Positions 54,335 to 63,676 of a stretch of 64,000 nt of DNA are shown in pieces (positions within the stretch are counted from its first letter, which is position 1; each line of letters starts with the position of its first letter). The stretch is from Luteibacter sp. SG786 (GTDB lineage: Bacteria > Pseudomonadota > Gammaproteobacteria > Xanthomonadales > Rhodanobacteraceae), in assembly GCF_011759605.1 (NCBI RefSeq), contig NZ_JAAOYX010000001.1, forward strand, positions 558,001-622,000, read 5' to 3'. Under the pieces are notes generated by a model. That model worked only from the letters and a program-made list of their open reading frames with translations, made no database searches and was not told where the DNA came from. A program made the translations under genes and the position numbers.

Positions 54335-54410
54335 GTCGCCCCTGCGAAGGCAGGGGCCCAGCGACTCGGGCCCACCCGTCGCTCCTGCGGAGGCAGGGGC
54401 CCAGTGACTC
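54335..54410. repeat. tandem pair of 33-bp hairpin repeats after uvrB
   Basis: Two direct copies begin GTCGCCCCTGCGAAGGCAGG and GTCGCTCCTGCGGAGGCAGG, each ending in CCCAG(C/T)GACTC. Each holds a CCTGC / GCAGG hairpin and is flanked by GTC(G) / (C)GAC-like ends. They start four bases after the uvrB stop and could act as processing or terminator-like structures. Confidence 0.7.
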
Positions 54411-54485
54411 AAGCTTCCGGCGGTCGCCAGCCATCTGCGCCCCCTTGCGCCCCCCGCCGACGCCCGCTAAACTGCGCAGCTCTTC

Positions 54486-54560
54486 GGGCGGTTAGCTCAG
54501 CGGTAGAGCACTACCTTGACATGGTAGGGGTCACAAGTTCGATCCTTGTACCGCCCACCA
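54486..54560 (+). tRNA. tRNA-Val (GAC)
   Basis: The acceptor stem GGGCGGT / ACCGCCC, the D arm with GCTCAGCGGTAGAGC, the anticodon loop TTGACAT (anticodon GAC) and the T arm AAGTTCGATCC are all present, with an encoded CCA. A terminator follows 33 bases later. Confidence 0.97.
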
Positions 54561-54592
54561 CTTTCCTTTTAAGGGAGTGGCACGAAGACCGC

Positions 54593-54620
54593 AAAAAAGG
54601 AGCCCCGGGCTCCTTTTTTT
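54593..54620 (+). terminator. Rho-independent terminator after tRNA-Val
   Basis: The stem AAAAAAGGAGCC / GGCTCCTTTTTT with a three-base loop is followed by a further T. Confidence 0.85.
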
Positions 54621-54673
54621 GTGCCCGTCGCACCGTGGGCTAAACTCGGCGTTTCCCTGACGGAGCGCTGCCG

Positions 54674-55093
54674 GTGGCCTACCTTGTGACCAAGTCCCTG
54701 CACATCGTGTTCGTCATCGCCTGGATGGCCACGGTGTTCTACCTGCCCCGCATCCTGGTGAATATCGTCGAAGCGGGTGCCGAGCCGGCGGTGAAGGCGC
54801 GCCTTGAACTCATGGGGCGACGCCTCTACAAGTTCGGCCACAACATGTTCGGCCTCGCTTTCATCTTCGGCCTCGTGCTGTGGCTCTACTTCCACGTGAC
54901 CGGTGGCTGGCTGCACGCCAAGATCGCGCTGGTGGTCCTCATGCTCGCTTATTTCATCTGGACCGGGCGCCTGCTGAAGCGGAGCATCGCCGGCGGCGCG
55001 CTGCCCCGGGCGAAGACCCTGCGCATCCTCAACGAGCTGCCGGTTCTGGTGCTGATTGCCATCGTGTTCCTGGTCATCGCAAAGCCGTTCTGA
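54674..55093 (+). CDS. HemJ/CopD-family membrane protein
   Basis: The 139-residue protein has four helices, with LHIVFVIAWMATVFYLPRILV in the first, MGRRLYK before the second, and GGWLHAKIALVVLMLAYF in the third. The His in helix 1, FYLPR and the Lys in helix 3 are the positions conserved in HemJ, the heme-dependent protoporphyrinogen oxidase of many bacteria lacking HemG and HemY, so the same activity is likely. The start is GTG, with GGAG eight bases upstream. Confidence 0.8.
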   Translation: MAYLVTKSLHIVFVIAWMATVFYLPRILVNIVEAGAEPAVKARLELMGRRLYKFGHNMFGLAFIFGLVLWLYFHVTGGWLHAKIALVVLMLAYFIWTGRLLKRSIAGGALPRAKTLRILNELPVLVLIAIVFLVIAKPF

Positions 55094-55269
55094 ATTCTCA
55101 CCGCGTCGTCGCGTGGCCGAAAATGGGTCAATGCAACTACAACCATTGAAATACTTGTAGTCCCTCGCACGCAGGAATAACTTCCTATCGTCCCAGCCAT
55201 CGATGTTTCGACCAGGCATTCGCCATAGCCGGTTTAGGATCAACCGGCGCTCATTCGAATGGAGGCAAT

Positions 55270-56529
55270 ATGAGCAATTCAGGGCGTTGGTCTCGTAGAT
55301 CTGCGGGAGATCTGGATCTCACTTTTGGCGATTCTGGGCTGGTTCGGGTCATGGACCCCGAAGGCACCGCCCTCGTTGTCTCAGGTATTGCCATCGACCT
55401 GGAGGGCAGGATCATTGGGTATGGAATGTCTCCGCCTACGGGCCACTCGTTTGTTTTCAGGCTGCTTTTCAATGGGGAGCCTGACGACACGTTTGGGGAT
55501 GGGGGCCTATGTCAGCTCCCAACCATATCCGACGAGGGTTCGGATTTTCCGGCCGCCGGCGTTTTCATTTCCAGCAGTGGGATCATCGTAGTGGGAAATG
55601 CCCTCGTGGACGAAGGAGGTAGTGGGCTGCGCTACTACATGCCAGCGGCTACTCGCATCCTGGCCAACGGATCGCTAGATCTGGATTTTGGCGGGAGTGG
55701 CAACGGCGTGGCGATTTATCTCTTACCAATTGGAGCTATCCGACCTCCTTATGGAGGGTGGCCTCCTGCCACTGGCCGGAATCTGGCCTTCAATCACCCC
55801 TCCGGAGGTGCGTACTTTGCCACTGATATCTGGGATTCTCGAAAGATATCCCGACACTCAAGCTACTTGATCAAAATCGATGACAGCGGAAGTCTCGACG
55901 CGAACTTTGGAGACGGCGGATATGTTGAGATAGCAACGCAAGGGATAAACATATTAGGACTCGAAGTCGACAGGGAGAGCCAGATACTCGCCTCGGGTCA
56001 TAGTGGAGCTCAGATAGGTGTTGTAGATCGATTCCTTCCTCGCGGTGGGAAGGACGGCGCATTTATCGGCTGGATCCTTGCCGGCAATTCAAAGGCTAAT
56101 TGTAAGCAGATCAAACGCCTGTACGACGACAAGTACCTCGCGCTGGTTCAGTTGGCTTTCTTTATTGCGGATAGTAAGACCGAGTCGGCACTCATGAGGT
56201 TTGACTACTGGGGAAGGCCGGACCCAGAATTCAATGGAGGGCAACTCCTCAAATCAGAGCTTCTTCCCCAAGTGTGTACCACATTGGCGGTCGACGCTGG
56301 CAGCCGATCCGTGGTTGCCGGGTCCCGAATCCTTGAACAGGTACCCCCCGCCCTGGTAATCGCGAGGCTTCTACCCAACGGGATCTTCGACGAAGCGTTC
56401 GGAGAACAGGGACGGGTTGTAAACGAAGATTACTTCGGGTGCCCGGCTGCCGTGATTCAGGGTGATGTAAACATCGTTTTCGTCGCCGAGGATTTCTCAG
56501 GCAGCGTAATCGGCCGTCTCGTGGGATAA
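55270..56529 (+). CDS. delta-60 repeat protein
   Basis: The 419-residue protein is built of repeats of about 50-70 residues containing D(x)2FGDxGxV-like motifs: LDLTFGDSGLVRV (15), PDDTFGDGG (72), LDLDFGGSG (137), LDANFGDGG (208), FDEAFGEQG (383). This matches the delta-60 repeat domain, a predicted beta-propeller-like fold. There is no obvious signal peptide; the N-terminus is basic and polar. GGAGG lies four bases before the ATG. It is visibly poorer in G+C than recC and hemJ-like neighbours, and its codon choice (many ATA, TTA, AGG) differs, so it may have been transferred. The function is unknown. Confidence 0.75.
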   Translation: MSNSGRWSRRSAGDLDLTFGDSGLVRVMDPEGTALVVSGIAIDLEGRIIGYGMSPPTGHSFVFRLLFNGEPDDTFGDGGLCQLPTISDEGSDFPAAGVFISSSGIIVVGNALVDEGGSGLRYYMPAATRILANGSLDLDFGGSGNGVAIYLLPIGAIRPPYGGWPPATGRNLAFNHPSGGAYFATDIWDSRKISRHSSYLIKIDDSGSLDANFGDGGYVEIATQGINILGLEVDRESQILASGHSGAQIGVVDRFLPRGGKDGAFIGWILAGNSKANCKQIKRLYDDKYLALVQLAFFIADSKTESALMRFDYWGRPDPEFNGGQLLKSELLPQVCTTLAVDAGSRSVVAGSRILEQVPPALVIARLLPNGIFDEAFGEQGRVVNEDYFGCPAAVIQGDVNIVFVAEDFSGSVIGRLVG

Positions 56530-56600
56530 GGCGAAATCTAACCCAGGGAGGCACGGATCGGCGATGATTTGACCCCGCCCTTCCATCCTGGAGCCATCGG

Positions 56601-59600
56601 TTGAGCGACGTGGACACCATCGTGCCGGGCCTGATGGTCCTGCACGGCAACCGCCTCGAAGAACTGCGCGACGTGCTGGTCGGCTGGCTGGCGCGCACGC
56701 CTTTGCGTCCGCTGGAAGACGAGCGCGTGCTCGTGCAGTCCAACGGCATTGCGCAGTGGTTCCGCATGGCGCTCGCCCGGGGGCGCGACGAGGGCGGGTT
56801 GGGCATCGCCGCGGCAGTGGATGTGGAGTTGCCGGGCCGTTTTCTCTGGGAAGCCTATCGCGCGGTGCTGGGGCGCGACGCGGTGCCGCAGGAATCGCCC
56901 TTCGACAAGTCGCGGCTGGTGTGGCGCCTGATGCGGCTGCTGCCTGCCGTTTCGCATGAGCCCGGGTTCGAGCCCCTGGCGGCGTTCCTCGGCGACGGGT
57001 CCGATGCGCGCAAGCGCCACCAACTGGCCGAGCGCCTTGCCGATCTGTACGACCAGTACCAGGTCTATCGCGCCGACTGGCTCGACGACTGGGCGGCATC
57101 GCGCAACGTGATGCGCGACGCGCGCGGTGGCGCGCCGGCCCTCTCCGAGGCCGATCTCTGGCAGGCCGAGTTGTGGCGGCGCCTCCTGGCTGATGTGGGC
57201 GACGAGGATGCCCATGGCCACCGGGCGGCTGTGCACGAGCGCTTCCTCGCCGCCGTGGCCGGTGCCACCGAGCGTCCGAAGGCGCTTCCCAGGCGCATCG
57301 TGGTTTTCGGCATGTCCTCGTTGCCGCGGCAGACGCTGGAAGCCCTTTCCGCGCTCGGCCGCTGGGCGCAGGTGCTGCTGGTGGTGATGAATCCGTGCCG
57401 GCACTACTGGGCGGACATCGTCGACGATCGCGAACTGCTGCGTGCCGAGCGTCGGCGCCAGCAGGCCAAGCCCGGCATGCCCGCGCTGCCCTCGGAAGAG
57501 GACATGCACATGTACGCCCATCCGCTGCTGGCGGCGTGGGGCAAGCAGGGCCGCGACTACATCCGCCTGCTCGACGAATTCGACAACCCGGACACTTACC
57601 GCGAGCGCTTCACCGCGTGGGATCAGCGTATCGACCTGTTCGCGGAGCCGCGCACCGATACGCTGCTTGGGCAGGTGCAAGGGGCCATCCTCGATCTGGA
57701 GCCGCTCTCCGCGACGCCACACGAGTTGAAAGAGGGCGATACGTCCATCGCCTTCCATGTCACCCACGGCCCGCAGCGCGAAGTGGAAGTACTGCACGAC
57801 CAGTTGCTGGCGCGCTTCGAAGAGTCCTCGCGCAAGGGTGATCCTATCCTTCCCCGCGACGTCATCGTGATGGTGCCTGACATCGAAACCTACGGGCCAC
57901 ACATCGATGCCGTGTTCGGCCGTGTGCCGCGCGACGACGCACGCTTCATTCCATACAGCATCGCCGACCGCACGGCGCGTGGCACGGCACCGATGGTCAT
58001 GGCGCTGGACATGCTGCTGGCACTGCCCGAGTCGCGTTTCGGTGTGGGCGACATGGCCGACCTGCTCGACGTGCCGGCCGTGCGCGAACGCTTCGGCCTG
58101 GGCGAAGACGATCTTCCGCTCCTGCATCGCTGGATCGAAGGCGCCGGCGTGCGCTGGGGACTGGATGCGGCGCAGCGCGCTTCGCTCGGCCTGCCCGCCC
58201 TGGAACAGAACACCTGGATCTTCGGCCTGCGGCGCATGTTGCTCGGGTACGCCGCGGGGCAGGGCGAGGCCTGGGGCGATATCGAGCCTTATGGCGAAGT
58301 GGGCGGTCTGGATGCGCGTCTGGTCGGGCCATTGGCCGACCTGCTGGACGCGCTCGGCACGCACTGGCGTCGACTGGCGGAACCTGCGTCGCCTGGGCCG
58401 TGGGGCGAGCGCTTGCGCGCGCTCCTGCGCGACCTGTTCGCGCCGTCGAGCCCGGACGACCGCATGCTCCAGGAGCGTCTGCTGGATGCGCTGGAAACGT
58501 GGGATGGTGCCTGTGCCGAGGCCGCGTTCGCCGAGCCGCTGCCGGTGGAGGTTGTGCGCGAAGCCTGGCTGGCGCCGTTCGACGAGGGCGGCCTTTCGAA
58601 GCGATTCCTCGCCGGTGCGGTGAGCTTCGGCACGCTGATGCCGATGCGCGCGATCCCGTTCCGCCTCGTCTGCCTGCTCGGCATGAACGACGGCGACTAC
58701 CCTCGTGCGCGGCCGCCGATGGACTTCGACTTGATGGCGCGATCGGGTGCGTGGCGTCCGGGCGATCGCTCGCGCCGCGAGGACGATCGCTACCTGTTCC
58801 TGGAGGCGCTTCTCTCGGCGCGCGACGCCTTGCATGTGGGTTGGGTAGGGCGGAGCGCGCGCGACAACGCGGAACTCGCGCCGTCGGTACTGGTGGGCCA
58901 GCTGCGCGACTATCTTGCCGCCGGGTGGCGGACCGAAGGCGGCGACGACGTGCTGCCAACCCTCACGGTGACCCACCCGCTGCAGCCGTTCAGCCGGGCG
59001 TATTTCCAGGAAGGCGATCCGCGCCTCTTCACCTATGCGGGCGAGTGGCGGGTGGCGCACGACGCGCGCGACGAGCACAGTGACGCGGTCCTCGATCCGC
59101 TGCTCGTCGAGGGGCCGGTACCCATCGCCACATTCCGCCGTTTCCTGCGTCATCCCGTGCGCGAGTTCTTCAATACCCGGCTTGGTGTGCGCTTCGATGC
59201 GGCGGAGGCGGCGAGCGAAGACAACGAGCCCTTCTCCCTGGGTGGTCTCGACCGCTACGGAATGACCGACACGCTGCTGCGGGCGGCGTTGCGTGAAGAG
59301 GGCGACGATCCCGTGCAGGCCATCGAAAGGGCAAGCGCAAGGCTGCAACGCAGCGGTGCGCTCCCCATGGGCGGCTTCGCAGGCATGGCGAGGCGCACAC
59401 TGGAAGAGGGTGCAATAGCCGTGCATGCGCGGTACGCGGCCGAGCGCGCGCGCTGGCCGGTGGATGCGGGCAAACGCGAATTGGCCGTCTCTATCGATGG
59501 CCTGGTCATCGAGGACTGGCTGGCCGGCTTGCGCATGGATGGCGGCGGGCGCCTGGTGTCGTTGCGTGCGTCGCCCACCGCCGTCATCGACAAGGAAGGG

Positions 59601-60032
59601 CGCCCCGCGGCACATCGTCTGGTCGAGGCATGGGTCGAGCATCTCGTCGCGCAGGCTGCGGGGATCGCCGTGGAAACGCGCTATGTCGGCCCGGACAGCA
59701 CCATCGTCATGTCCCCGCTGGACAGTGAAGCTGCACGCGGTTTCCTGCTCCGCGTGGTGCGGATGTGGCGCGAGGGCATGCGTCGTCCGTTACCCGTCGC
59801 CGTGCGCACGGCGCTTGCGTGGCTCGGAGCAGACGAGGACAAGGCCGAAACGGCCGCGCGTGTCGCCTATGGCCCCGCGGCGCCCGGTACGCGCGTTCCG
59901 GGCGAGGTCGACCAGGATGCATACCTGCGTCGTGCCTTCCCGCAGTTCGGAGCCCTGCTGGCAAGCAGCTTCGTGGATTGGCTGCCCGCCTACGCGGATT
60001 TCCTCGGCGCGCTGCGCGTGGAGGCGGCATGA
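56601..60032 (+). CDS. recC: exodeoxyribonuclease V subunit RecC
   Basis: RecC forms the scaffold of the RecBCD helicase-nuclease and recognises Chi. The 1,143-residue product starts at TTG with GGAG upstream (a GTG three codons later is possible). It has GLMVLHGNRLEELRDVLVGWL and LVQSNGIAQWFRMALA at the N-terminus, both typical of RecC, and VCLLGMNDGDYPRARPPMDFDLM in the C-terminal half. It overlaps recB by ATGA. The recC-recB-recD order is common in this group. Confidence 0.96.
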   Translation: MSDVDTIVPGLMVLHGNRLEELRDVLVGWLARTPLRPLEDERVLVQSNGIAQWFRMALARGRDEGGLGIAAAVDVELPGRFLWEAYRAVLGRDAVPQESPFDKSRLVWRLMRLLPAVSHEPGFEPLAAFLGDGSDARKRHQLAERLADLYDQYQVYRADWLDDWAASRNVMRDARGGAPALSEADLWQAELWRRLLADVGDEDAHGHRAAVHERFLAAVAGATERPKALPRRIVVFGMSSLPRQTLEALSALGRWAQVLLVVMNPCRHYWADIVDDRELLRAERRRQQAKPGMPALPSEEDMHMYAHPLLAAWGKQGRDYIRLLDEFDNPDTYRERFTAWDQRIDLFAEPRTDTLLGQVQGAILDLEPLSATPHELKEGDTSIAFHVTHGPQREVEVLHDQLLARFEESSRKGDPILPRDVIVMVPDIETYGPHIDAVFGRVPRDDARFIPYSIADRTARGTAPMVMALDMLLALPESRFGVGDMADLLDVPAVRERFGLGEDDLPLLHRWIEGAGVRWGLDAAQRASLGLPALEQNTWIFGLRRMLLGYAAGQGEAWGDIEPYGEVGGLDARLVGPLADLLDALGTHWRRLAEPASPGPWGERLRALLRDLFAPSSPDDRMLQERLLDALETWDGACAEAAFAEPLPVEVVREAWLAPFDEGGLSKRFLAGAVSFGTLMPMRAIPFRLVCLLGMNDGDYPRARPPMDFDLMARSGAWRPGDRSRREDDRYLFLEALLSARDALHVGWVGRSARDNAELAPSVLVGQLRDYLAAGWRTEGGDDVLPTLTVTHPLQPFSRAYFQEGDPRLFTYAGEWRVAHDARDEHSDAVLDPLLVEGPVPIATFRRFLRHPVREFFNTRLGVRFDAAEAASEDNEPFSLGGLDRYGMTDTLLRAALREEGDDPVQAIERASARLQRSGALPMGGFAGMARRTLEEGAIAVHARYAAERARWPVDAGKRELAVSIDGLVIEDWLAGLRMDGGGRLVSLRASPTAVIDKEGRPAAHRLVEAWVEHLVAQAAGIAVETRYVGPDSTIVMSPLDSEAARGFLLRVVRMWREGMRRPLPVAVRTALAWLGADEDKAETAARVAYGPAAPGTRVPGEVDQDAYLRRAFPQFGALLASSFVDWLPAYADFLGALRVEAA

Positions 60033-63000
60033 GCGCCGCCGTCGTACCGCTGCAGCCGGTATCCATGCCGTTGCACGGCGTGCGCCTCATCGAAGCGAGC
60101 GCAGGCACCGGCAAGACCTGGACTATCGCCGCGCTCTACGTGCGCGCCGTGCTTGGCCACGGTTTGCCACAGCCGTTGCTGCCGCCACAGTTGCTCGTGG
60201 TCACGTTTACCGAAGCGGCAACGCAGGAGCTGCGCGAGCGCATCCGCGCGCGGCTTGTCGAGGCCTCCACGGCCTTCCGCAACTCGGCATCCGTGGAACC
60301 GTTCCTCGCGGAGCTGATCGCGGCCTACCCGGCGGACGCGCATGCGAACTGCGCGCGGCGGCTTGAACTGGCGGCACAGTGGATGGACGAAGCCGCCATC
60401 TTCACCATCCATGGCTGGAGCCAGCGCATGCTCACGCAGCATGCCTTCGGCAGCGGCCATGCCTTCGCGCTCACGCTGGAGCCCGACGAAAGCGAGCTGC
60501 TGGCCGATTGCGTGCGCGATTACTGGCGCCAGGCTTTCTATCCCTTGTCGCCGCGCCAGGCGGAAGCCGTCCTCCAGGAATGGCGTTCGCCCGACGATCT
60601 GCTGCGCTCGCTCAAGCCGCTCTTTCACGGCGGCGACGTGACCCTGCGCGTCGACGGGCAGATCCTCGACGCCGTCACCGATCCGCAGGCATTGCTTGCG
60701 GCACGCGAAGCATGGGAAGCGCAGAACGAGCGCCTGCTGGCGGAGGCCGCCTCGGCGTGGCGCGCCGATGTCGACCGCATCGAAGCGCTGCTGACGGATG
60801 CCTCCGCGTCCAAGGTACTCAACAACAACCGATATCGCCCCGACCGCATGTCGGGTTACCTCGCGCCCTTGCGCCGCTGGGCGTTCGGTGGCGAAGCGAG
60901 CGAAGAAGAACTCCAGCGCTTCACGGCCACACGCCTGGGCGATGCCACCGGCAAGGGCAAGGCGCGTCCCGAACATCCGGCCTTTGCCGCCCTGGATGCC
61001 TGGCAAGCGGGAACCGAAGGCAAGGTGGAAATCCGCCATGCGTTGCTGGTCGATGCGCTGGCCCGCGTGCGCGAGCGCTTCGCCATGCTGAAGCACAGGC
61101 GCGCGCAGATCGGTTTCGACGACCTGCTGCGACGCCTGGATGCCGCACTGGGCGGCCCCGCAGGCGACGTGCTGGCTGAAACCATCCGCAGGCAGTTCCC
61201 GCTGGCGCTGATCGACGAGTTCCAGGACACCGACCCTGTCCAGTACCGCATTTTCAGTCGCGTCTATGCCGGCGGGGCCGATGTGGGATTGCTGTTGATC
61301 GGCGATCCGAAGCAGGCGATCTACGCCTTCCGCGGTGCCGATATCCACACCTATCTTTCGGCGCGGGCGCAGGCAAGTGCCCCGCATTACAGCCTCGACA
61401 CCAACTTCCGCTCCACGCAGGCCATGGTGGAGGCAGTGAATGCGGTATTCCTGCACGGGGAGCGGCACCCCCACGGCGCGTTCCATTTTCCGCAGCGTGG
61501 CCTGCCGTTCGTGCCCGTCGAGGCCAAGGGGCGGGCGGAGCGCTTCGTGGCCGGTGGCGCGGACCAGCCCGCCTTGCGCCTCTGGCTGCTCGACGACGAG
61601 GCGCCTGTCGGCGTGCGGCACTATCGCGAGCAGATGGCGGATGCCTGCGCCAGCGAGATCGTGCGATTGCTGGAGGGCGCCGCGCGCGGGGATACCGGGT
61701 TCGCGGAGGAACCGCACAGCGTCGTTCCTCTGAAGCCTGCCGATATCGCCGTGCTGGTGCGCAGCCGCGCCGAAGCGGCGCAGGTGCGTGCGTCACTGGC
61801 TGCACGGCACGTGCGCAGCGTTTTCCTTTCCGACCGCGATTCCGTGCTGGAGAGCGTCGAGGCCGGTGACGTGCTGGCATGGCTTCGTGCGGTGGCCTCG
61901 CCTGCATCCGATGTCGCGATGCGCGCCGCGCTTGCCACGCGCACGCTCGATCTCGGGTATGCGGAGCTGGAACGGTTGAATACCGACGAAACCCATTGGG
62001 AGCGGCGTGGCGAGCTGTTCGTCGCCCTGCGCCAGGTATGGCAACAGGCCGGCGTGCTCGCGATGCTGCATTCCCTGCTGCATCGCTTCGACCTGCCGGC
62101 GCGTCTGCTGGGCCGCACCGGGGGCGAGCGAGCGCTCACCAATGTGCTCCACCTCGCCGAACTGTTGCAGCACGCCGCGTCCACCCTCGACGGCGAGCAG
62201 GCGCTCATCCGCCATCTCGCCGAACGCATCGCGGACACCGCCGGCCACCACGGCGACGACCAGCTCGTGCGGCTGGAAAGCGATGACGACGTCGTCAAGG
62301 TCGTGACCATCCACAAGTCCAAGGGTCTCGAATATCCGCTGGTGTTCCTGCCCTTCGTGTGTGCCAGCGGCGGCACCCATCCCGGGCAGGCCACCTATCG
62401 TTACCACGACGGCACGGGTAGCCAGCTGGAGCTGGTGAGCAAGTCGAAAGGTGGCGAGGCGTCCGAGCGCGCCAAGGAAGCGGCCGACCTGGCCGAACTC
62501 CAGGAAGACCTGCGCCTGCTCTACGTGGCCATGACTCGCGCCCGGCATGCCTGCTATGTCGGCGTGGCGCCGGTGTGCCACAACAACTCGCGCACCCCGC
62601 AGGTGCACCGCAGCGCGTTCGGCCACCTGCTGGGCGGCGGCAAGGAGATCGGCAACGGTGCGATCGCGGGCCTGCTTCGCGAACTCGCGAACGATGTTCC
62701 GTCGATTCGCGTGGAGTACATGCCCACGCCGGACGAGCATCGTTACGTCCCGGCCGGGCGGGAAGAGGCGCCGCGGGCGGCACGCGAACCGTCCATTGGT
62801 CGCGCCGAGCCATGGCGCATCGCCAGCTACAGCGGTCTGCGCTATGCGGAAGACATCGCAGCGCCGGAGACGGCAACCGACGACGTCATCGTCGAGTATG
62901 CGACCGAGCCCGTCGACCCAGCGCCGGCTGTCACGGGCATCCACGCCTTCGAGCGTGGCGCCGAAGCCGGCACGTTCCTGCACGATCTACTCGAATGGAT

Positions 63001-63676
63001 CGCCGGGGAAGGGTTCGCCGCCATCGCTTCCGATCGCGACCGCCTGCGCGACACGGTGGCGCGCCGATGCGAGCGGCGGGGCTGGTCCCGCTACATCGAC
63101 CTGCTGACCGATTGGCTGATCATGCTGCTGCGCACGCCGATGCCCTTGCCGGAAGGAAGTGCCGTCGCGCTCGCGGACCTCGACGAACCCACACGTTATC
63201 GCGCGGAACTGGAATTTCTCTTCGAATCCCGCAAGGTGGACACGCTGGCGCTGGATCGCATCGTGCGCCAACACACGCTGGGTTCCGAGGCGAGGCCACA
63301 CCTCGCGGCGGATACGATCAACGGCATGCTCAAGGGCTTCATCGACCTGATCGTCGAGTATGACGGACGCTGGTATGTCGTCGACTACAAGTCGAACTGG
63401 CTCGGCGCGGACGAACGCGCGTACACCGCGGCCGCCATGCGGCGATCGATCCTCGAGGCGCGTTACGAGCTTCAGTACGCGTTGTATCTCCTGGCGCTGC
63501 ACCGGCAATTGCGCAGCCGGCTCGGCGATGCCTACGACTACGACACCCATGTAGGCGGCGCGGTTTACCTCTACCTGCGCGGTGTGGACGGCCGTGGCCA
63601 CGGCGTGCACGTGGAGCGGCCGCCAAAAGCGATGATCGACGCCATGGACGCCCTGTTCGAAGGAGCGGCCGCATGA
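60029..63676 (+). CDS. recB: exodeoxyribonuclease V subunit RecB
   Basis: The 1,215-residue subunit has the UvrD-type helicase with Walker A ASAGTGKT (23-30), VVTFTEAATQELRERI, LIDEFQDTDPVQYRIF, GDPKQAIYAFRGADI, and TIHKSKGLEYPLVFLPF, and a C-terminal PD-(D/E)XK nuclease with VVDYKSN (Asp1119, Lys1121). It unwinds and degrades double-strand ends. The nuclease core looks intact. It overlaps recD by ATGA. Confidence 0.97.
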   Translation: MSAAVVPLQPVSMPLHGVRLIEASAGTGKTWTIAALYVRAVLGHGLPQPLLPPQLLVVTFTEAATQELRERIRARLVEASTAFRNSASVEPFLAELIAAYPADAHANCARRLELAAQWMDEAAIFTIHGWSQRMLTQHAFGSGHAFALTLEPDESELLADCVRDYWRQAFYPLSPRQAEAVLQEWRSPDDLLRSLKPLFHGGDVTLRVDGQILDAVTDPQALLAAREAWEAQNERLLAEAASAWRADVDRIEALLTDASASKVLNNNRYRPDRMSGYLAPLRRWAFGGEASEEELQRFTATRLGDATGKGKARPEHPAFAALDAWQAGTEGKVEIRHALLVDALARVRERFAMLKHRRAQIGFDDLLRRLDAALGGPAGDVLAETIRRQFPLALIDEFQDTDPVQYRIFSRVYAGGADVGLLLIGDPKQAIYAFRGADIHTYLSARAQASAPHYSLDTNFRSTQAMVEAVNAVFLHGERHPHGAFHFPQRGLPFVPVEAKGRAERFVAGGADQPALRLWLLDDEAPVGVRHYREQMADACASEIVRLLEGAARGDTGFAEEPHSVVPLKPADIAVLVRSRAEAAQVRASLAARHVRSVFLSDRDSVLESVEAGDVLAWLRAVASPASDVAMRAALATRTLDLGYAELERLNTDETHWERRGELFVALRQVWQQAGVLAMLHSLLHRFDLPARLLGRTGGERALTNVLHLAELLQHAASTLDGEQALIRHLAERIADTAGHHGDDQLVRLESDDDVVKVVTIHKSKGLEYPLVFLPFVCASGGTHPGQATYRYHDGTGSQLELVSKSKGGEASERAKEAADLAELQEDLRLLYVAMTRARHACYVGVAPVCHNNSRTPQVHRSAFGHLLGGGKEIGNGAIAGLLRELANDVPSIRVEYMPTPDEHRYVPAGREEAPRAAREPSIGRAEPWRIASYSGLRYAEDIAAPETATDDVIVEYATEPVDPAPAVTGIHAFERGAEAGTFLHDLLEWIAGEGFAAIASDRDRLRDTVARRCERRGWSRYIDLLTDWLIMLLRTPMPLPEGSAVALADLDEPTRYRAELEFLFESRKVDTLALDRIVRQHTLGSEARPHLAADTINGMLKGFIDLIVEYDGRWYVVDYKSNWLGADERAYTAAAMRRSILEARYELQYALYLLALHRQLRSRLGDAYDYDTHVGGAVYLYLRGVDGRGHGVHVERPPKAMIDAMDALFEGAAA

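Noticed and set aside
56538-59642. Long minus-strand frame opposite recC
   Set aside because: Antisense shadow rich in His, Arg and Ala; recC is clear on the other strand.
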